A DNA stretch of 64,000 bases, from NCBI GenBank assembly GCA_001949185.1, contig BDGG01000001.1, forward strand, positions 1,982,478 to 2,046,477, in the 5' to 3' direction. How positions within the stretch are numbered: the stretch's first letter is position 1; every line of letters begins with the position of its first letter. The notes beneath the pieces were generated by a model. The model ran no database searches. It saw only the letters and a program-made list of their open reading frames with translations, and had not been told where the DNA came from. The stretch is from Ramazzottius varieornatus (lineage: Eukaryota; Tardigrada; Eutardigrada; Parachela; Ramazzottiidae). Made by a program: the position numbers and the translations under genes. Below are positions 24,545-36,019 of the stretch, piece by piece.

Positions 24545-24584
24545 TATCACAGAGTAACCTACTACTGTAGGTTACTCTGTGATA
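24545..24584. repeat. Perfect 18-bp stem, 4-nt loop hairpin
   Basis: Bases 24545-24562 are the exact reverse complement of 24567-24584, leaving the loop TACT. The stem begins TATCACAGAGTAACC. No run of T follows that would suggest a terminator, and no gene is identified within 600 bp. It is a perfect foldback much longer than expected by chance. It may be a recent inverted duplication or a non-coding RNA stem. Confidence 0.85.
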
Positions 24585-24589
24585 TATGG

Positions 24590-25870
24590 CTTCCTTTGGA
24601 CCTTTGATAATCAATTACATCTTGAAAAGACTAATTTTTGGGTCCTCCTGTGGGTAAAGTCCTAAATTTACCAGACAAGACACTATTTGCTCGAGACTGA
24701 GTCTAATCTTAACGTCTGGCTAGAAAAAGTCCACTAATACCACAAGGAGGCGACGAAACCAGGACGGGGTCTTGCCGCTCGAAATTATTCTTCGGCAGTA
24801 CGAGTGCTTCGAACACGTCTTTACGAGGATTTGATGAACGCGACAAACTAATCACAGTGCTTCCAGCAACACTATCCTGCGTCAATTTTCGTGGTGTAAT
24901 ATCTATCAAGAAAAGCCATGTGAGCGTTACATCAGTTCACATGGAGAGGTCAAACGTCTTCGGCATTATGACATATTTGAGCGATTGATTGAGCTTCCTC
25001 ATCGCTTTGGCCAAATGGCGACTGCTGACAAGATTATCTGGTCGGTTGACATGCCGTATGTACTCGTACAATAGGAAGGAGCGGCAAAGGTCCAATCATA
25101 TGCGGTATAGCGGAAAAACCAAAAATTGTAAGTTACACGTGCCAGTAGGCACTTCACATGGCTGTCCAAGCTCTAACCGATTGGTCGGTCAGACGATGTC
25201 TGAAATTTGAACTACGAAATTTGAGCAATCGGCCCTCTTCCAAAATCAAGAAAGCGTGCTTCACCCTCGGTTCCGTAAAAAACCTTAGAGCCAAAACCGG
25301 AGGGCTGACATGGATGGCACTCCATGTGACCAGCCATCTCATATTCAAGGTGGCCCTCAGCTCAAGGCTAATGCGGATGAAATTCTATCATATGGGACCA
25401 CATTTTATCTCGAGGACCTATTGCATAACCTTGCACCAGTTCGAAAATGGTCCCTTCCGGAAGTGCTAAGTAGGTTGAGGATAAGATCACCTATAATGTT
25501 CTACAGTATTATAACCAACTACGCACTTGCTGAACGAAAGCGATAGAATATTCAAAGCTATTATCCACAAATCATGGCTTTGGAATTTACTGTAGATCTG
25601 AATTTTTACAGGATTTGAGGTCACCTTCCAGCTGACTGTAGGCTTTTCGATAATCATGACAACAACTGAAAAGTATATCGTGCGAATTTCGCCTCCCTGA
25701 ATGTTCTGCAGTAAACATCGACTTAAGCAGTTCCTACCGGATGAGCTTGCAACCAGGAAGGACAACGGAGGTTATCTTCATAAGCTGGGTTTATTGTCAA
25801 TATCGCATAGAAAGTAAACATTCGTTATTAATTACATCACTGAAGACGATTACTGCGCAGCCACACCGAA
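24590..25870. other. Intergenic stretch, nothing supported
   Basis: Several overlapping frames of 60-100 codons are open here (for example 25310-25546 with a stretch reading TFYLEDLLHNLAP), but none has splice-consistent continuation or a family I know. The stretch probably contains the promoter of the gene starting at 25871. I see no repeat element apart from the hairpin just upstream. Confidence 0.4.
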
Positions 25871-27033
25871 ATGTCATCCCATACGAACTCGCCTCGAGGA
25901 GGAGACTGGTCCGATCGGCTTTATCCATACGCCAATAAAGAACCGTTGTATCATTACGTGAAACCCGGTCAAGGGCTGACAGTTGCGGAACATAGCGTGA
26001 ATAAAGGAGCTCTTCAGGGAAGATGGACTTTTGTAGACAAAGTTCTACCTGGAGGAGGAGAAACAAGATACATCACGCATCCGCAGGTCGCCATCGGGAA
26101 CTGGTGGGAACGGATGGTCGCAGAAAAACCTGGCTTCATAAACTCAATGGTCAGATATATTATATTTCGCACGCTTTTTTACTGTAATTGTTTTTGAAGC
26201 AGACTTAAAACCTCTGACGTTCAGGAAGATGTGAAACGGCCCAAATATTAAAGACGTCAGGAAAAGATTTCGCCCGGGTCGTCGCTCGAAGTGGCACACT
26301 TTTTCGATACTTTTGACCGAGAGAACGCGCCACTTCGGAAAACGATCTGGGTGAATTTGGTTGCTGACGTCTTAAATGCTCGTACTTCCTGTTTGAGCGA
26401 ATTCACAGCGGAAACCTCACCCTGTTTCCGTAGGGTAGAAGGCTTCCGGACAACCTTACAAAGTGCAGTGAATATCGAGAAGAGATATCAGAGTACGCAA
26501 AGTACTTCAAAGACTACCCGGACGAAGAAATCCGGCCTCCGCCTTCGGATGCCACCATGAAGTTCGTTCCGATGGAAGTCAAACTGGACTACCGTAAAGG
26601 CGAGTCGCCGTTGACGTATTGGATGTCCGTGTATAACCGCGACTTTCACCGGCCACAGCCTTGCATTCCACCGCAGCAGTTTAGCTGGGCAGACGCTAAA
26701 AGACGAAAATGGATTGAAAAAACTTTGGATAACAACGTGGACTTTTGCACCGAGTACCAAAAGCATTACCATCGCATCATCTATGAAACCTTGGCCGAAC
26801 AGGCTCGACGTGCATCTTTGTGTCCGTACATCAAGGCGGAAGAACAACAAGCTTATGTTAAACGCCTAGAACGAGCCAGCGAAGACATTCCAAGGAGAAT
26901 CGAGCGGGATAGATGTCTGCAAGAAGAAATGGAGCATCAGAAAAATGCTTGTTTCATACGCAATGGCTTGTGTGATCCGCTTTGCCTCCCTCCTGCGACC
27001 GTCGATCCTTTCGAACAAAGATCATGTCTGTGA
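25871..27033 (+). CDS. Two-exon protein of unknown function, Tyr/Trp-rich N-terminus and helical C-terminus
   Basis: Exon 1 is 25871-26149 and exon 2 is 26434-27033, joined in phase 0 (GT-AG) for about 292 residues. The N-terminus is Trp, Tyr and Gly-rich (DWSDRLYPYANKEPLYHYV, RWTFVDKVLPGGGE, GNWWERMV). Exon 2 begins GRRLPDNLTKCSEYREEIS and continues with EVKLDYRKGESPLTYWMSVYN and long charged helices (AEEQQAYVKRLERASEDI). It ends with a Cys/Pro-rich tail. Short Tyr/Trp motifs followed by helices are common in axonemal microtubule inner proteins. That resemblance is compositional only, and I cannot assign a family. A GTGGCGCAC element fills much of the single intron (about 26272-26385). The exon 1 donor (GTCAGA) is weak. 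Confidence 0.65.
26272..26385. mobile_element. GTGGCGCAC MITE in the intron of the 25.9-kb gene
   Basis: CGAAGTGGCACACTTTTTCG and AACGCGCCACTTCGGAAAAC face each other, followed by GATCTGGGTGAATTTGG and GCTGACGTC. It fills about 40 percent of the only intron. Confidence 0.7.
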
Positions 27034-27919
27034 CACTTTCTCACTGATACATTGTTTTCTCAAGTTGTTGAGAAGCTGAGAGATCCGGACTACATGTTCA
27101 ACTTCCTCTTAAGTAACTTCCTAACTTACGTAATGTTCTTCTGCCGATGAGTTCCCCGCCGCATCTTCAAGTTCTGGTCTTCCGAATAACGTATAGAGCT
27201 TGTCCACTCAGATTTCAATGCCCGTTCCAGTATCCAGGAAGCTCAGCCTCCATTGGGATTTTGGATTAACCTTTAGACTATGAATCTGGAACTACACATG
27301 GTGCCATCTTCCGGCCGCTTTCCTTCGTTGTATAATCGAATAAGTCTACGTTCAAACTCCAATCGAACACACCGACAGGCCGCCAAAAAACTAGCTCGGT
27401 TCATCCTTCAACGGCCACGACCATTCGTTCGATTCTATTGTCGCAGAAAACAGCCAACAACAACAGAAAGAAAAGATTTGCGTTCGATCTTCCCCGAAAG
27501 ATAAGCTGGACAGCAAGACCAAGACCAAACACAATAGACATGGTCTACGCCCATGACCATGCGATAGACCGTATGACGTCATTCCATTTGAAAGAAGCCA
27601 GAAAGAAAACAGAAGCGCGTTCTCATTTTTTCCAATCCTCAAGCCAAGAAACTTCTTTCCATTGCTCCACCATTCCGAGAGCACCTTCTGAGTACAACGT
27701 TCGATTCTCACTTCCAGGAAAGCTGAGAAAACTTTTTCATCTTATCGACTTACTGGAAAAGGGAGAGGATCGGAAGGTTCAAGCTGGAAGAAGCGATGGC
27801 TTTGGCAAAAGCAGGTACGTCCAGCATTACGAAAATTCTGAATGTCAGCTGTTTCATATCGATGGGCCTGAGGAGAGAGATCCGGGATGGGTTAGTGACA
27901 GTTTAATCCTCTTTTAGAG
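27034..27919. other. Intergenic stretch upstream of the MATH-BTB gene
   Basis: Open frames exist (27438-27917 on +, 159 codons), and the C-terminal part of that frame (KLFHLIDLLEKGEDRKVQ) could be an upstream coding exon of the next gene. However, the sequence between its end and the ATG at 27920 is only about 27 nt if treated as an intron, which is too short. It may be a 5' UTR or an unrelated frame. Confidence 0.35.
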
Positions 27920-29580
27920 ATGGATAAGAACGAGACGATTGGTACGGACCAGATTCAAGTGACTCTGAAAGCCGCTTCGACGGGAGCGTTGCTGACGATG
28001 AAGATCGTTTGGAAGATCGACTTCTTCTCCTTTCGCCAACACCTGACCGTTCCGATGGCCTCCCCAGCGATCAAGTGCAGTGATTTAGGTGTTTCGGAGA
28101 TTGATGGAGACTGGTGCTTGGTGCTCATCCCAAAGATTATGTCTAAAAGAGAGAACGAAGAGAAAGAACGAGAGTTCGTCTCGCTTCATCTGCGTCGCGA
28201 AACGAAAGGTGGCGATGTTCCAACTCGATTTTGGCTCCGGTAAGTCGCCTCAGCTCTCACCTCTTCCCTTAAGTGGCAGAAGCAAGACCATCAGTCTCGT
28301 CACGAATCGTGCTTTTTGCAGAATCATGGACGCGAAGAACAACTGTGTATATCGACGGGACTGCCTCAAGCCTGTCATTTTCGCTCCGAAATCCACAGGT
28401 AAATGCAGATGGTCTTTTGTTCTCTCGATCATGTTGCTGATAGAAAAACCGTGCTTGTTGTTGGTCGCCTAAACTACAGTGGATCTCTGATGACAGGATT
28501 GTTTTAAAGTTATGACAGAGCCAACGACTATTTTCTTTTCAGGAAGCGCTATGTGGGGATGGGATCGCTACATTTCGCACGAAGACCTGTTTCTTCCCAA
28601 GAACAACTACCTGACAGACGACTCATTGATCCTGGAAGCTCAAGTAAGATTTTGGGAATGGAAAAATAATCTACTTTCTTTCTCATAGCTTAGAAGGGAT
28701 AATTGGAAGCTCCGCAATCGAACTTGACCATATGGTTGTTCCCCAAGTGGCGCACTCTTCCAGCCAATATCGCAGCAAACGTGCGCCACTACAGGAACCA
28801 AGCTGATCGAATTTGCTGGTTGGCGAGCTCGCAGTTTTTCGACTTTAACTGATTTTCTACCGTGTATTGGTTGGAAATCCATATAGAATAAAGCTTTTCT
28901 TCATGTCACAGATTCAGTGCCTAGCCTCCACGAAGCTGGTGGAAGACACGATGATGCCGAATACCAACTCGCGCGAAGTGAACCTTCTGACCGAGCACAT
29001 GGGGCAGATGTACCGCGCCAAAGAGTTTACGGACTTTACGCTGGTGGCATGTGACGGTCGCGAGCTCAAGGCCCACCGTGCCGTGCTGGCAGCTCGTTCC
29101 GAAGTCTTCCGTTCCATGGTCACATACGACACCAAAGAGAGTGCCAACAGACGTTGTGAGATTGACGATACAGACGGCGAAACTCTCGATCACGTTCTCA
29201 GTTACATGTACGGTCTAGACTTGGAACAGCTCGCAGACACAGAGTCAGTCAAGAAGGTGCTGGTAGCTGCTGACAAGTACTGTCTGAAGGGGTTGGTCGA
29301 AGCTTGTGAGACGCTGTTGATTAGCAAGATCACGGCGGAGACTGCAGGAAACCTCCTGACCATGGCCGATCGCCATAATGCAGCCAGTCTCAAAGTAGCC
29401 TGTTTCAAGTTCATTCTAAGCCACATGTCCGAAGTCACCAACTGTGGAGGCATGACAGAGATCGCCAAGTATGAGAATGGAAACAAGAATGGCCTGATGA
29501 ACGAGATGATGCTGCGTGTAGGGCATCTCGGTCGTCCACAAGGATACAACAAAGACACTCCCTCAAAGATGAAGTATTAG
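27920..29580 (+). CDS. MATH-BTB protein, SPOP-like Cullin-3 adaptor
   Basis: Four exons, 27920-28239, 28322-28398, 28543-28643 and 28912-29580, join in phase into 388 residues, close to SPOP (374). The N-terminal part is a MATH domain: IVWKIDFFSF, DGDWCLVLIPK, FVSLHLRRE, AMWGWDRYISHEDLF and NNYLTDDSLILEAQ. A BTB domain follows (FTDFTLVACDGRELKAH, AVLAARSEVFRSMV, VLSYMYGLDLEQL), then a three-box-like helical region (LKGLVEACETLL, AGNLLTMADRHNA). Proteins of this layout dimerise through BTB, bind Cullin-3 and recruit substrates through MATH for ubiquitylation, in nucleus or cytoplasm. The C-terminus (GYNKDTPSKMKY) has no clear nuclear signal. The MATH domain is more divergent than the BTB domain. 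Intron 3 contains a GTGGCGCAC element at about 28715-28832. The start is the first ATG after a stop in frame. Confidence 0.9.
28715..28832. mobile_element. GTGGCGCAC MITE in MATH-BTB intron 3
   Basis: CCCCAAGTGGCGCACTC on the left and AACGTGCGCCACTACAGG on the right, with outer ends AACTTGACC and GGTTGGCGAGCTC. Confidence 0.75.
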
Positions 29581-30137
29581 CTGTGATGGTTCTTCGCTGT
29601 ACCAAAACCGTTTGAATGGGCTTCTGGGTGTTCAAGCCTTTCTTTCTTTCTCTCCAGCTAGTATTATGATGTGCAGAGTTCTCAGGAAGCAAAGATAATT
29701 TTTTTGAAGATCTAGAGTTTGATCGTCAGTTTCCTCTTTGTACTTATGCTCGTTGAAATTTTCTTGTGCAGTCTGTAGGTCCTGGCTTTAGGATGGCCAT
29801 TTGTCTCTGTATTACTTGTTCTACCTCTCCATAAAGTTCTGGAATAAGCTACTTTCAATAATGAACCCGGACAGGGCGCAGCTGGTAACGAGGTCAACAG
29901 GGCAGAGCAGGCTTTAAGGTGGTGCAGGTTAGGTAACTTCCCCGACCGGAAACACCTTCCCGTCACTTTTGGACTTGAAAGGACCGCAATTTTAGAAGGA
30001 GGAGAACGGCCTCCAAACGTAAGGAAGTCAGGGGGAAAGTGGAAGACCTGATGGAAAAAACCTGCCAAGAGGCGTTTCCCATGATGTAATGCTGGTGCTT
30101 TGTAGGGCCTAATGTTCGTAGGCTCGCTGACGTCATG

Positions 30138-30213
30138 GACCGTTTTGGCGTCGGCTGCGTTACGTCACCGTGCCTGTCGTCAGCTTTGACGCAGCAGACA
30201 CCAAAACGGTCGT
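30138..30213. repeat. 76-bp imperfect palindrome
   Basis: GACCGTTTTGGCGTC on the left is mirrored by GACACCAAAACGGTC on the right, with further pairing (GCTGCGT against ACGCAGC) toward the centre. The outer flanks also roughly match (CGTCATGGACC against GATGACTACGACC inverted). It is unrelated in sequence to the GTGGCGCAC family. It is likely a second, low-copy foldback or MITE-type element in the 1.4-kb gap between the MATH-BTB gene and the next gene. Confidence 0.65.
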
Positions 30214-30949
30214 AGTCATCGCCGAAAGCTTATTGCCTACCCTCATAGCGGACTCCACGGGACAGATCAGCTTTTGGTCTGGACTTTGGTCATTTCGACT
30301 GGAATACTGAGAGTTGCAACTTGCAGGTTGCAGGCCGACTTCCGTACCAGCCCTGGGGAGCCACCTACATGTTTATACTGTTAATCTGATAATAACAATA
30401 ATCGATTCTGACCTCATCGCCACCAAGCAACAAGCGTTCATTTCTTCCATGCGTTGTGGGCGCTGACTCAGCGATGGCATCAGCATCTGCCAGCCAGTGA
30501 TATGGCCTGTTTACGCTCCAAACGGACTTTTCCAACTCATCAGACAATCAAGTAGCTATAACGAACCCTGGACTGACAACGTGCCATACAGTGCAAACTG
30601 GCAGACCTTCTTTCTTGCACAAGCCGCGCACGCGGCACGCTCCTCGCCAGCGGAAAAACCACTTTAGCCAGCAGGTTTGAGACAAGTTCAAGTTTAGCGC
30701 TGATTCGGCACAATCACAGTCAATATCGTGGAAACTTCCTTGTTGACCAAAGTCAGGATCGATTACGAGTGCATTGCCTCACTGGGTCTTCATTTTGCGG
30801 TACTCGGAGGGGCTTCTGCCTCTATCAAGATTATTGACAGTAATTGAACAGCTGCAGTCTCGACCAAGGGAAAATTCGTAAGGAAAAAACTGAGATGCAA
30901 AAACAGAAACAGGAGAACCAAAAGGGAAATTCTACAAGCCGAGCGTTTG
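30214..30949. other. Intergenic stretch, nothing supported
   Basis: No splice-consistent coding sequence and no further repeat. It should contain the 3' untranslated region of the - strand gene that ends at 30950. Confidence 0.4.
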
Positions 30950-33900
30950 TCAACGAGAAGCTTCCTCGTCCATGACCGTCTCCATTTCGCTGAACAGCTG
31001 GCAACTCCACTGGTCCAACTTTGGATCGGTGGGCAACAAGGAGATTTCCCCAGCCAGCTGCGGATCCACTTCTTCCGAGTTGGCATCCTCGTCCAGTGAG
31101 ACGACATGGTGGAAGTTGTCCAACGTGTTAGGACTGACGGCGACGACGTCGGCCAGCACAGCGTTGAATTCGTCGTGGGTCAGCGGCCAGTCTTCCACCT
31201 CCATGTCCAGCAGGTCCGAAGGGAAGAAGGAGTCAGCCACGGGTCCAGGTGTGGTGGGTGGAGTGACCATGAAGCTGCCTCCGGCCGAATGGTCCATCCA
31301 TGTCAGCGCGCCTTCTTCCGTCTCCTTTTCAACGGCCGTGTCCGCCCACTCACTGCATGGCTCGCCAAATTCCAGCCATGCCTCATGCAGCCTTTTGAAG
31401 AGGCGGACGGCTTTTGAATTCTTCTCCATGTAAGCTTGGAAAAAGTCTTCGAGGGAATGGGCTTGCCGAGTGGCCACATCCAGAATTGTCTGAGTTTGTC
31501 GACGTTTGGCAGGTCGCTTTTTGGCGCCGAACGATTGCTGGGAAAACAACAACACAAGAATCAGATCGATTGTTCGAACCGATTGGCAAATTACCGCGAA
31601 ATACTGTCATAAATTCCGTCGCAGTGACTTCACAAAAAGCAGCAGCAATGAGTCGAGCCGGTTTGCGTCACCAGCGTGTTTTCAGTGGTGGCTGTCCGAC
31701 AAACAACCGCCATTCGAACATGCGTCATATTGCTCCACATGACTCAATTAGATAACGACGCGACAGATGGCAAGCCGAAGGGGACGGTCAACAATCATAC
31801 GCACGTTCTAGTTAATGCTACGAAAACGACCCTTTGGGTCACCATGCTACCGAACGCTGGCCCAGTGTACAGCCGTCGGACTGTCCAGGCGGAGCTTTCG
31901 AGTTCGACTCCGTTCAAATCCCTTTTTGCTTACCTTCTGATGTCGGAAGCAGGCATTTCCTTTCTTTTGATAATAGAATGCAAAGTTTTCTGGAAGTTTC
32001 GTCGGAGTACTTTGGTCTTTACACAAAGTGCACGGGGAGAAGAACATTTGGCGATCCTCATCGTAGATGGAGGCGTGTCTAGCACAATATGGGGAAACGA
32101 TGCAGCTGGCCTCGAAGCAGCGTCCCTCCCAAGCGTCATCCGATGGACACTGACAAAGTTCCACGTTGCCCGCCAGTCTGTAAAAGACAGAATAACATTA
32201 GTTTTGATATCGTTTCTCTGTCAGGGACCGATCGTTCGACATGTTTGTGGCTTATCAAAGTCAGCAGTTGCGTGCGTTATCAGCTTTATCCTTATGCAGA
32301 CCGCTAAATGCGAAAAACCTATGAACCGCTGGGCTTAATGACATCCGGTATACATATAGGCGCGACTGTACATACAGGGTCCATGATTAAGAGAATGTCA
32401 TGTCTGGTGGTGTGAACGGAAGACTGGGTTCTTGGTATGTATGAGCATGTCGCAATCACTTTCCCACCTTGCGCCACACCCACGTGCAGAAGGGATTGCG
32501 AAAGACACGTCAACAAAAACACTACCGCCGGATGCATGACAACATCCGCTGAAGAGTTGGCGGTTTTTGCCCAACTTGTGTTGCAAACAAAGAAATAATA
32601 ATTATGTGGAAAGAATTTTCCTGCGGGAACATCTTCCCATGTGAAGGAACGCAGCCGTCGACTGAACCGAAGACATTTGTTGAAACGACCGGAAATATTA
32701 ATTTTTTTTTGTAGCGATTATGTTTGAATATTGTTGGCAGAATACTGATCGCGAAAAGGTATCAAAACACATGACTAACTTACCGTTCTGCTTCGATTCT
32801 CTCCATAAGATGGGCGTAATTGACCAGCGTTGTTTCATTGTCGATGATGCGTAATTTTTCCAGGGCGTATTTCTGATGACGAATATATTCCAAAAATTTC
32901 AGCCATGCCGACTCCACCTTGGGATCCACCAGGGCCGGTAATTGTTCCATAACGCCCATTAAAACCAATTTGTAGCACTAGATTGACAAGGATTTCCCTT
33001 TGTAACAGTGTACCGAACAAGATAGAAATGATATTGACTTCCGGTTTGATAATTCGACAAAGAAAGGAAAGTATGATCAAGAGCCCTTCACACAGCGAAG
33101 AATCACGGATTCACGTTTGACGGTTAGAGCAGGAAAAGAGGATTATGACCGGCTCTCTAGACAACGTATGAGTGGGGTAAAAATAGGGTCTCGTGCCTGG
33201 TGGTGGCTGCGTAGTTACGTAGTGGACCGTAGGTGCAGATACGTACGTGCAGCTGCCCAGTAGTACGGTTGTACGCTTGGCTTGACGCCAGGCTAACATA
33301 AGCGTCATGAGTTCGTCAGGCGGAGACTGGTGGGAAAATACCAATGGCAACGGCGAGCCCGCTTTGGCTTCAGCCACCTGCGAACCCGCATCACCCGGCA
33401 CCGGCACACTTCCCCTATAATCACGTCGAGTCTTCGTGAACGGAAGCTCACAATCGCGATGGATGCACGACAGTGTGTCTCACTTTTTTTACAGAATTGA
33501 AATTTGCAAGAAAGCAAAATATAATTTTCCAGTTTAATTATAAGCCCAAATTGCCGCATGATCTTGTGTGAGAACAATTTTCGACTTTGTACCAGCTCGT
33601 TCGCTTGGGCACGTTTCCGGGTTTGGTTACTTTGGTATCACGTCAGAGAAGTGTTCGCGGTGGCCCAGGTGGGCTAATTATAGCATTTAATTTTCAAAAG
33701 CGACCTCTGAGCTCACTGCACTTTTTTCTTCCAACGTTCCGCCAACGCACCGTGGACAACAATACAGACATTTGCTCAATATGAGAGTGACGAACTCGCT
33801 GAGCGAAAAACTGGTTTCGTCCAGGAACGTTTGCCAAGTTGTTGCTGATTTTTTTGTCTCGTCGGCAATCAGAAAGTACGTTTCGTGATGGCTCCAACTT

Positions 33901-34286
33901 CCAAGAAAGAGCACTGACCTCTTTTCAAAAGGCTGACTGAACCTGCAGAACGCAGTATGAAGGACAGTTTATTCTACCTGGACCACATGCGCAACTGGTG
34001 AGACAAGAACCTACGTACTGACAGCAAAGACCCCACGTCGTACTAACCCGCAATTCCTCATCGGTAGCTCATCGTTACTTCCAGAAACTTCCATCTCTGA
34101 TTCTTCTATGTGTGGAAGGGTGGGGTTGAACTTGGCTAACAAGATGAACCGAGGTCGTCTGGATGATAAGTCGGGGACTGTCGACCGAAACCCGAGGGTG
34201 CGGTCGGTGCGGGAGAACTCGATTACACTTACGTATCCGGATCCACGTGTACCAATGGGCGCAGTGGGCGCCTTCAGTATGCACAT
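30950..34286 (-). CDS. Cys/His-box protein, possibly KANSL2/INO80D-like chromatin subunit
   Basis: The - strand exons 33326-33243, 32977-32784, 32177-31934 and 31537-30950 join in phase 0/0/2/0. A plausible first exon is 34286-34233 (MCILKAPTAPIGT). The total is about 387 residues. Exon 2 is helical (SAWLKFLEYIRHQKYALEKLRIID). Exon 3 has a compact cluster of Cys and His: ELCQCPSDDAW, then RCFEASC, PYCARH, FFSPCTLC and NACFRHQK. The spacing of RC, YC-x2-H and a downstream FxxC resembles the paired C3Hc3H boxes of KANSL2 and INO80D, which follow a helical segment in the same order. The last exon begins basic (KKRPAKRRQ), is helical, and ends acidic (DEDANSEEVD). If the assignment is right, it is a nuclear scaffold subunit of a histone acetyltransferase or remodelling complex. 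The coding model is better supported than the name, and exons may be missing between 33.3 and 34.2 kb. Confidence 0.5.
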
Positions 34287-34301
34287 TGCACCAGTCCGCG
34301 A

Positions 34302-34309
34302 TGACGTCA
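34302..34309. promoter_or_regulatory. CRE-like palindrome TGACGTCA near a start codon
   Basis: A perfect TGACGTCA lies about 16 bp upstream of the tentative ATG (34286) of the - strand Cys/His-box gene. A degenerate TGATGTCATG follows at 34323. CREB/ATF-type factors bind such sites. No expression evidence is available, and the octamer recurs elsewhere in the window. Confidence 0.25.
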
Positions 34310-34650
34310 CCACCATTCAAGTGATGTCATGCGTCGAGTGAGGGAGCTGCTGCAGCCGGAAACGGCGCGGCAACCAGTTTTAAATCTATCGATCCAACGT
34401 TTACCATGAGACGACATCGCTTTCCTTAAACGGCTTGTGTACTTTGCTATTCTCGTCCAGCAGACACGTGAGGATGGATAACAGTGGGTAGTTTGTACGA
34501 CCGGAGAGGCCGGAGGCGAGAGCTTCTGCGCTTGGAACGAAGTGGAAAACGTATCTGGTAGGCAGTAGGGCCATTCACGCGTGATGTTTCTGATGAACGC
34601 TGCATGCTGACCTGCTCATTTAGCATCCTTCATTTTTTTCGTGTTTGCAG

Positions 34651-36019
34651 GAAGAGAACTATACATTTTGGGGATGTTTGCCAGGGGAAGCGACTCTGGA
34701 AACATTGATGGTTGCATTGCCACTGGGCAACTGCATTCTTGTTCGTTCGCACTCCCGGACAATTGCTGTTACTGCCACCTTCAGCACTTTGCCTGGATAC
34801 ACACTGCTGGATATGCACGCAGCTCGACAGAGAAATATAAAGCCTGGTAGCCCATCACAAGACCGTAAAGTTGCTGGGAATGGATCCGAACAGTTCTTCG
34901 TGGCTGGATGGCAGTCATGGCACAGGTATGTTGAATTGTTGATCCTCAGTTGTGTAGCCATGGGTGACCTCAGTTTTTATGCGAGATGTGCAGCTTGGTT
35001 TTCATGCTACAGTATAACATACAGGACGTGACGTCGTGCGTTGGTTTATGAGTTCATCGTTCAACCCGGTCAGCAAGTTTTCCAGTCACGCCATCTTTTC
35101 TTCACGCCGTTGATAATTCTCCCCGCTTCCTCAGATCAGCTTGCGGCTATTTAGCACGCGTTCCTTTTGTTATTTTTCAGGTACAAGAATCGTCGGGCAT
35201 GCCCAGGGGAAGCTTACGAACCGACGGAAGTAGAGCACGTTGCTAACATCTTCACGCACGCGGTACGCGGTACATATTCTCCGGTTAGATGATTTCGCAA
35301 TCGAATACTGTAGTTTTGTGGTTGTATTTCTGCAGATAAGCATTGTTCCCGCGCTTTGTGGAACCGCTTATTTGGTTTCCTTATCACGCTCCTCCGCGCA
35401 AACGCTCGCCGCGATAGTCTACGGACTTTCGCTGGTGGCTTTGTTCGGCATGTCGACGGCGTTCCACTGTTCGTGCTACTACGCTTGTGAAAGCAAAACG
35501 AAGTTCAGGCTACATATCTGCGACCGAGCCACCATTTTCATATTTATAGGTTGCTCCTACACACCTTGGTGCGCCAATAAACACGACAAACTTTTAGCTT
35601 TTCTTAATTTATTAGTCGAATAATGGCTGATTTTCTCTCTCGACAGGCTGCTGCTGCGTGAAACGGAGCCGGTCTACGCTGGCTTCCTCACACTGACGGT
35701 TTTATGGCTGATGGTTGCTGGTGGCATTCTCTACCAGCTGAAGTATCATGAAAAGAACAAGCACCTGGAAACGTTGATCTACCTCTTCATAGGTCTCACA
35801 CCAGCAGCAGCTATCATTCCGTCCATGCTTGACCATCGAAGCTTGTGGAACCTCGCTCAAGGTGGCGCGGTCTACGTGGTCGGTTTGGTATTCTTCAAGT
35901 GCGACGGTATAGTTCCTTTTGCACATGCCATCTGGCACCTCTTCGTGGTGCTGGGTGCCTCCATACAGTACTTCGCAGTGGTACATCACCTTTATCCCAG
36001 CGAGGCATCTACATCGTGA
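34651..36019 (+). CDS. MMD-like seven-pass receptor (PAQR10/11 family)
   Basis: Exons 34651-34925, 35181-35262, 35336-35568 and 35647-36019 join in phase. From exon 2 on the match to vertebrate MMD (PAQR11) is clear: EPTEVEHVANIFTHA, SIVPALCGTAYL, VALFGMSTAFHCSCY, KFRLHICDRATIFIFIG, LWLMVAGGILYQLKYHEKNK, YVVGLVFFKCDGIVPFAHAI and HLFVVLGASIQYFAVVHHLY. The signature residues of the family (S-x3-FH, H-x3-D and H-x3-H) are present. About seven hydrophobic segments are visible. MMD proteins are Golgi/endomembrane PAQR members. Exon 1 adds about 91 residues not found in MMD, soluble and Cys-poor (EENYTFWGCLPG...), and begins at a splice acceptor, so the true start lies upstream and was not found. 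The donor of exon 3 is GTGCGC, unusual but in phase. C-terminus is complete (TGA 36019). Confidence 0.85.

Noticed and set aside
25158..25546. Two overlapping + strand ORFs upstream of the 25.9-kb gene
   Set aside because: Neither shows family resemblance, and they cannot be spliced into the following gene because that gene has its own ATG with a stop upstream.
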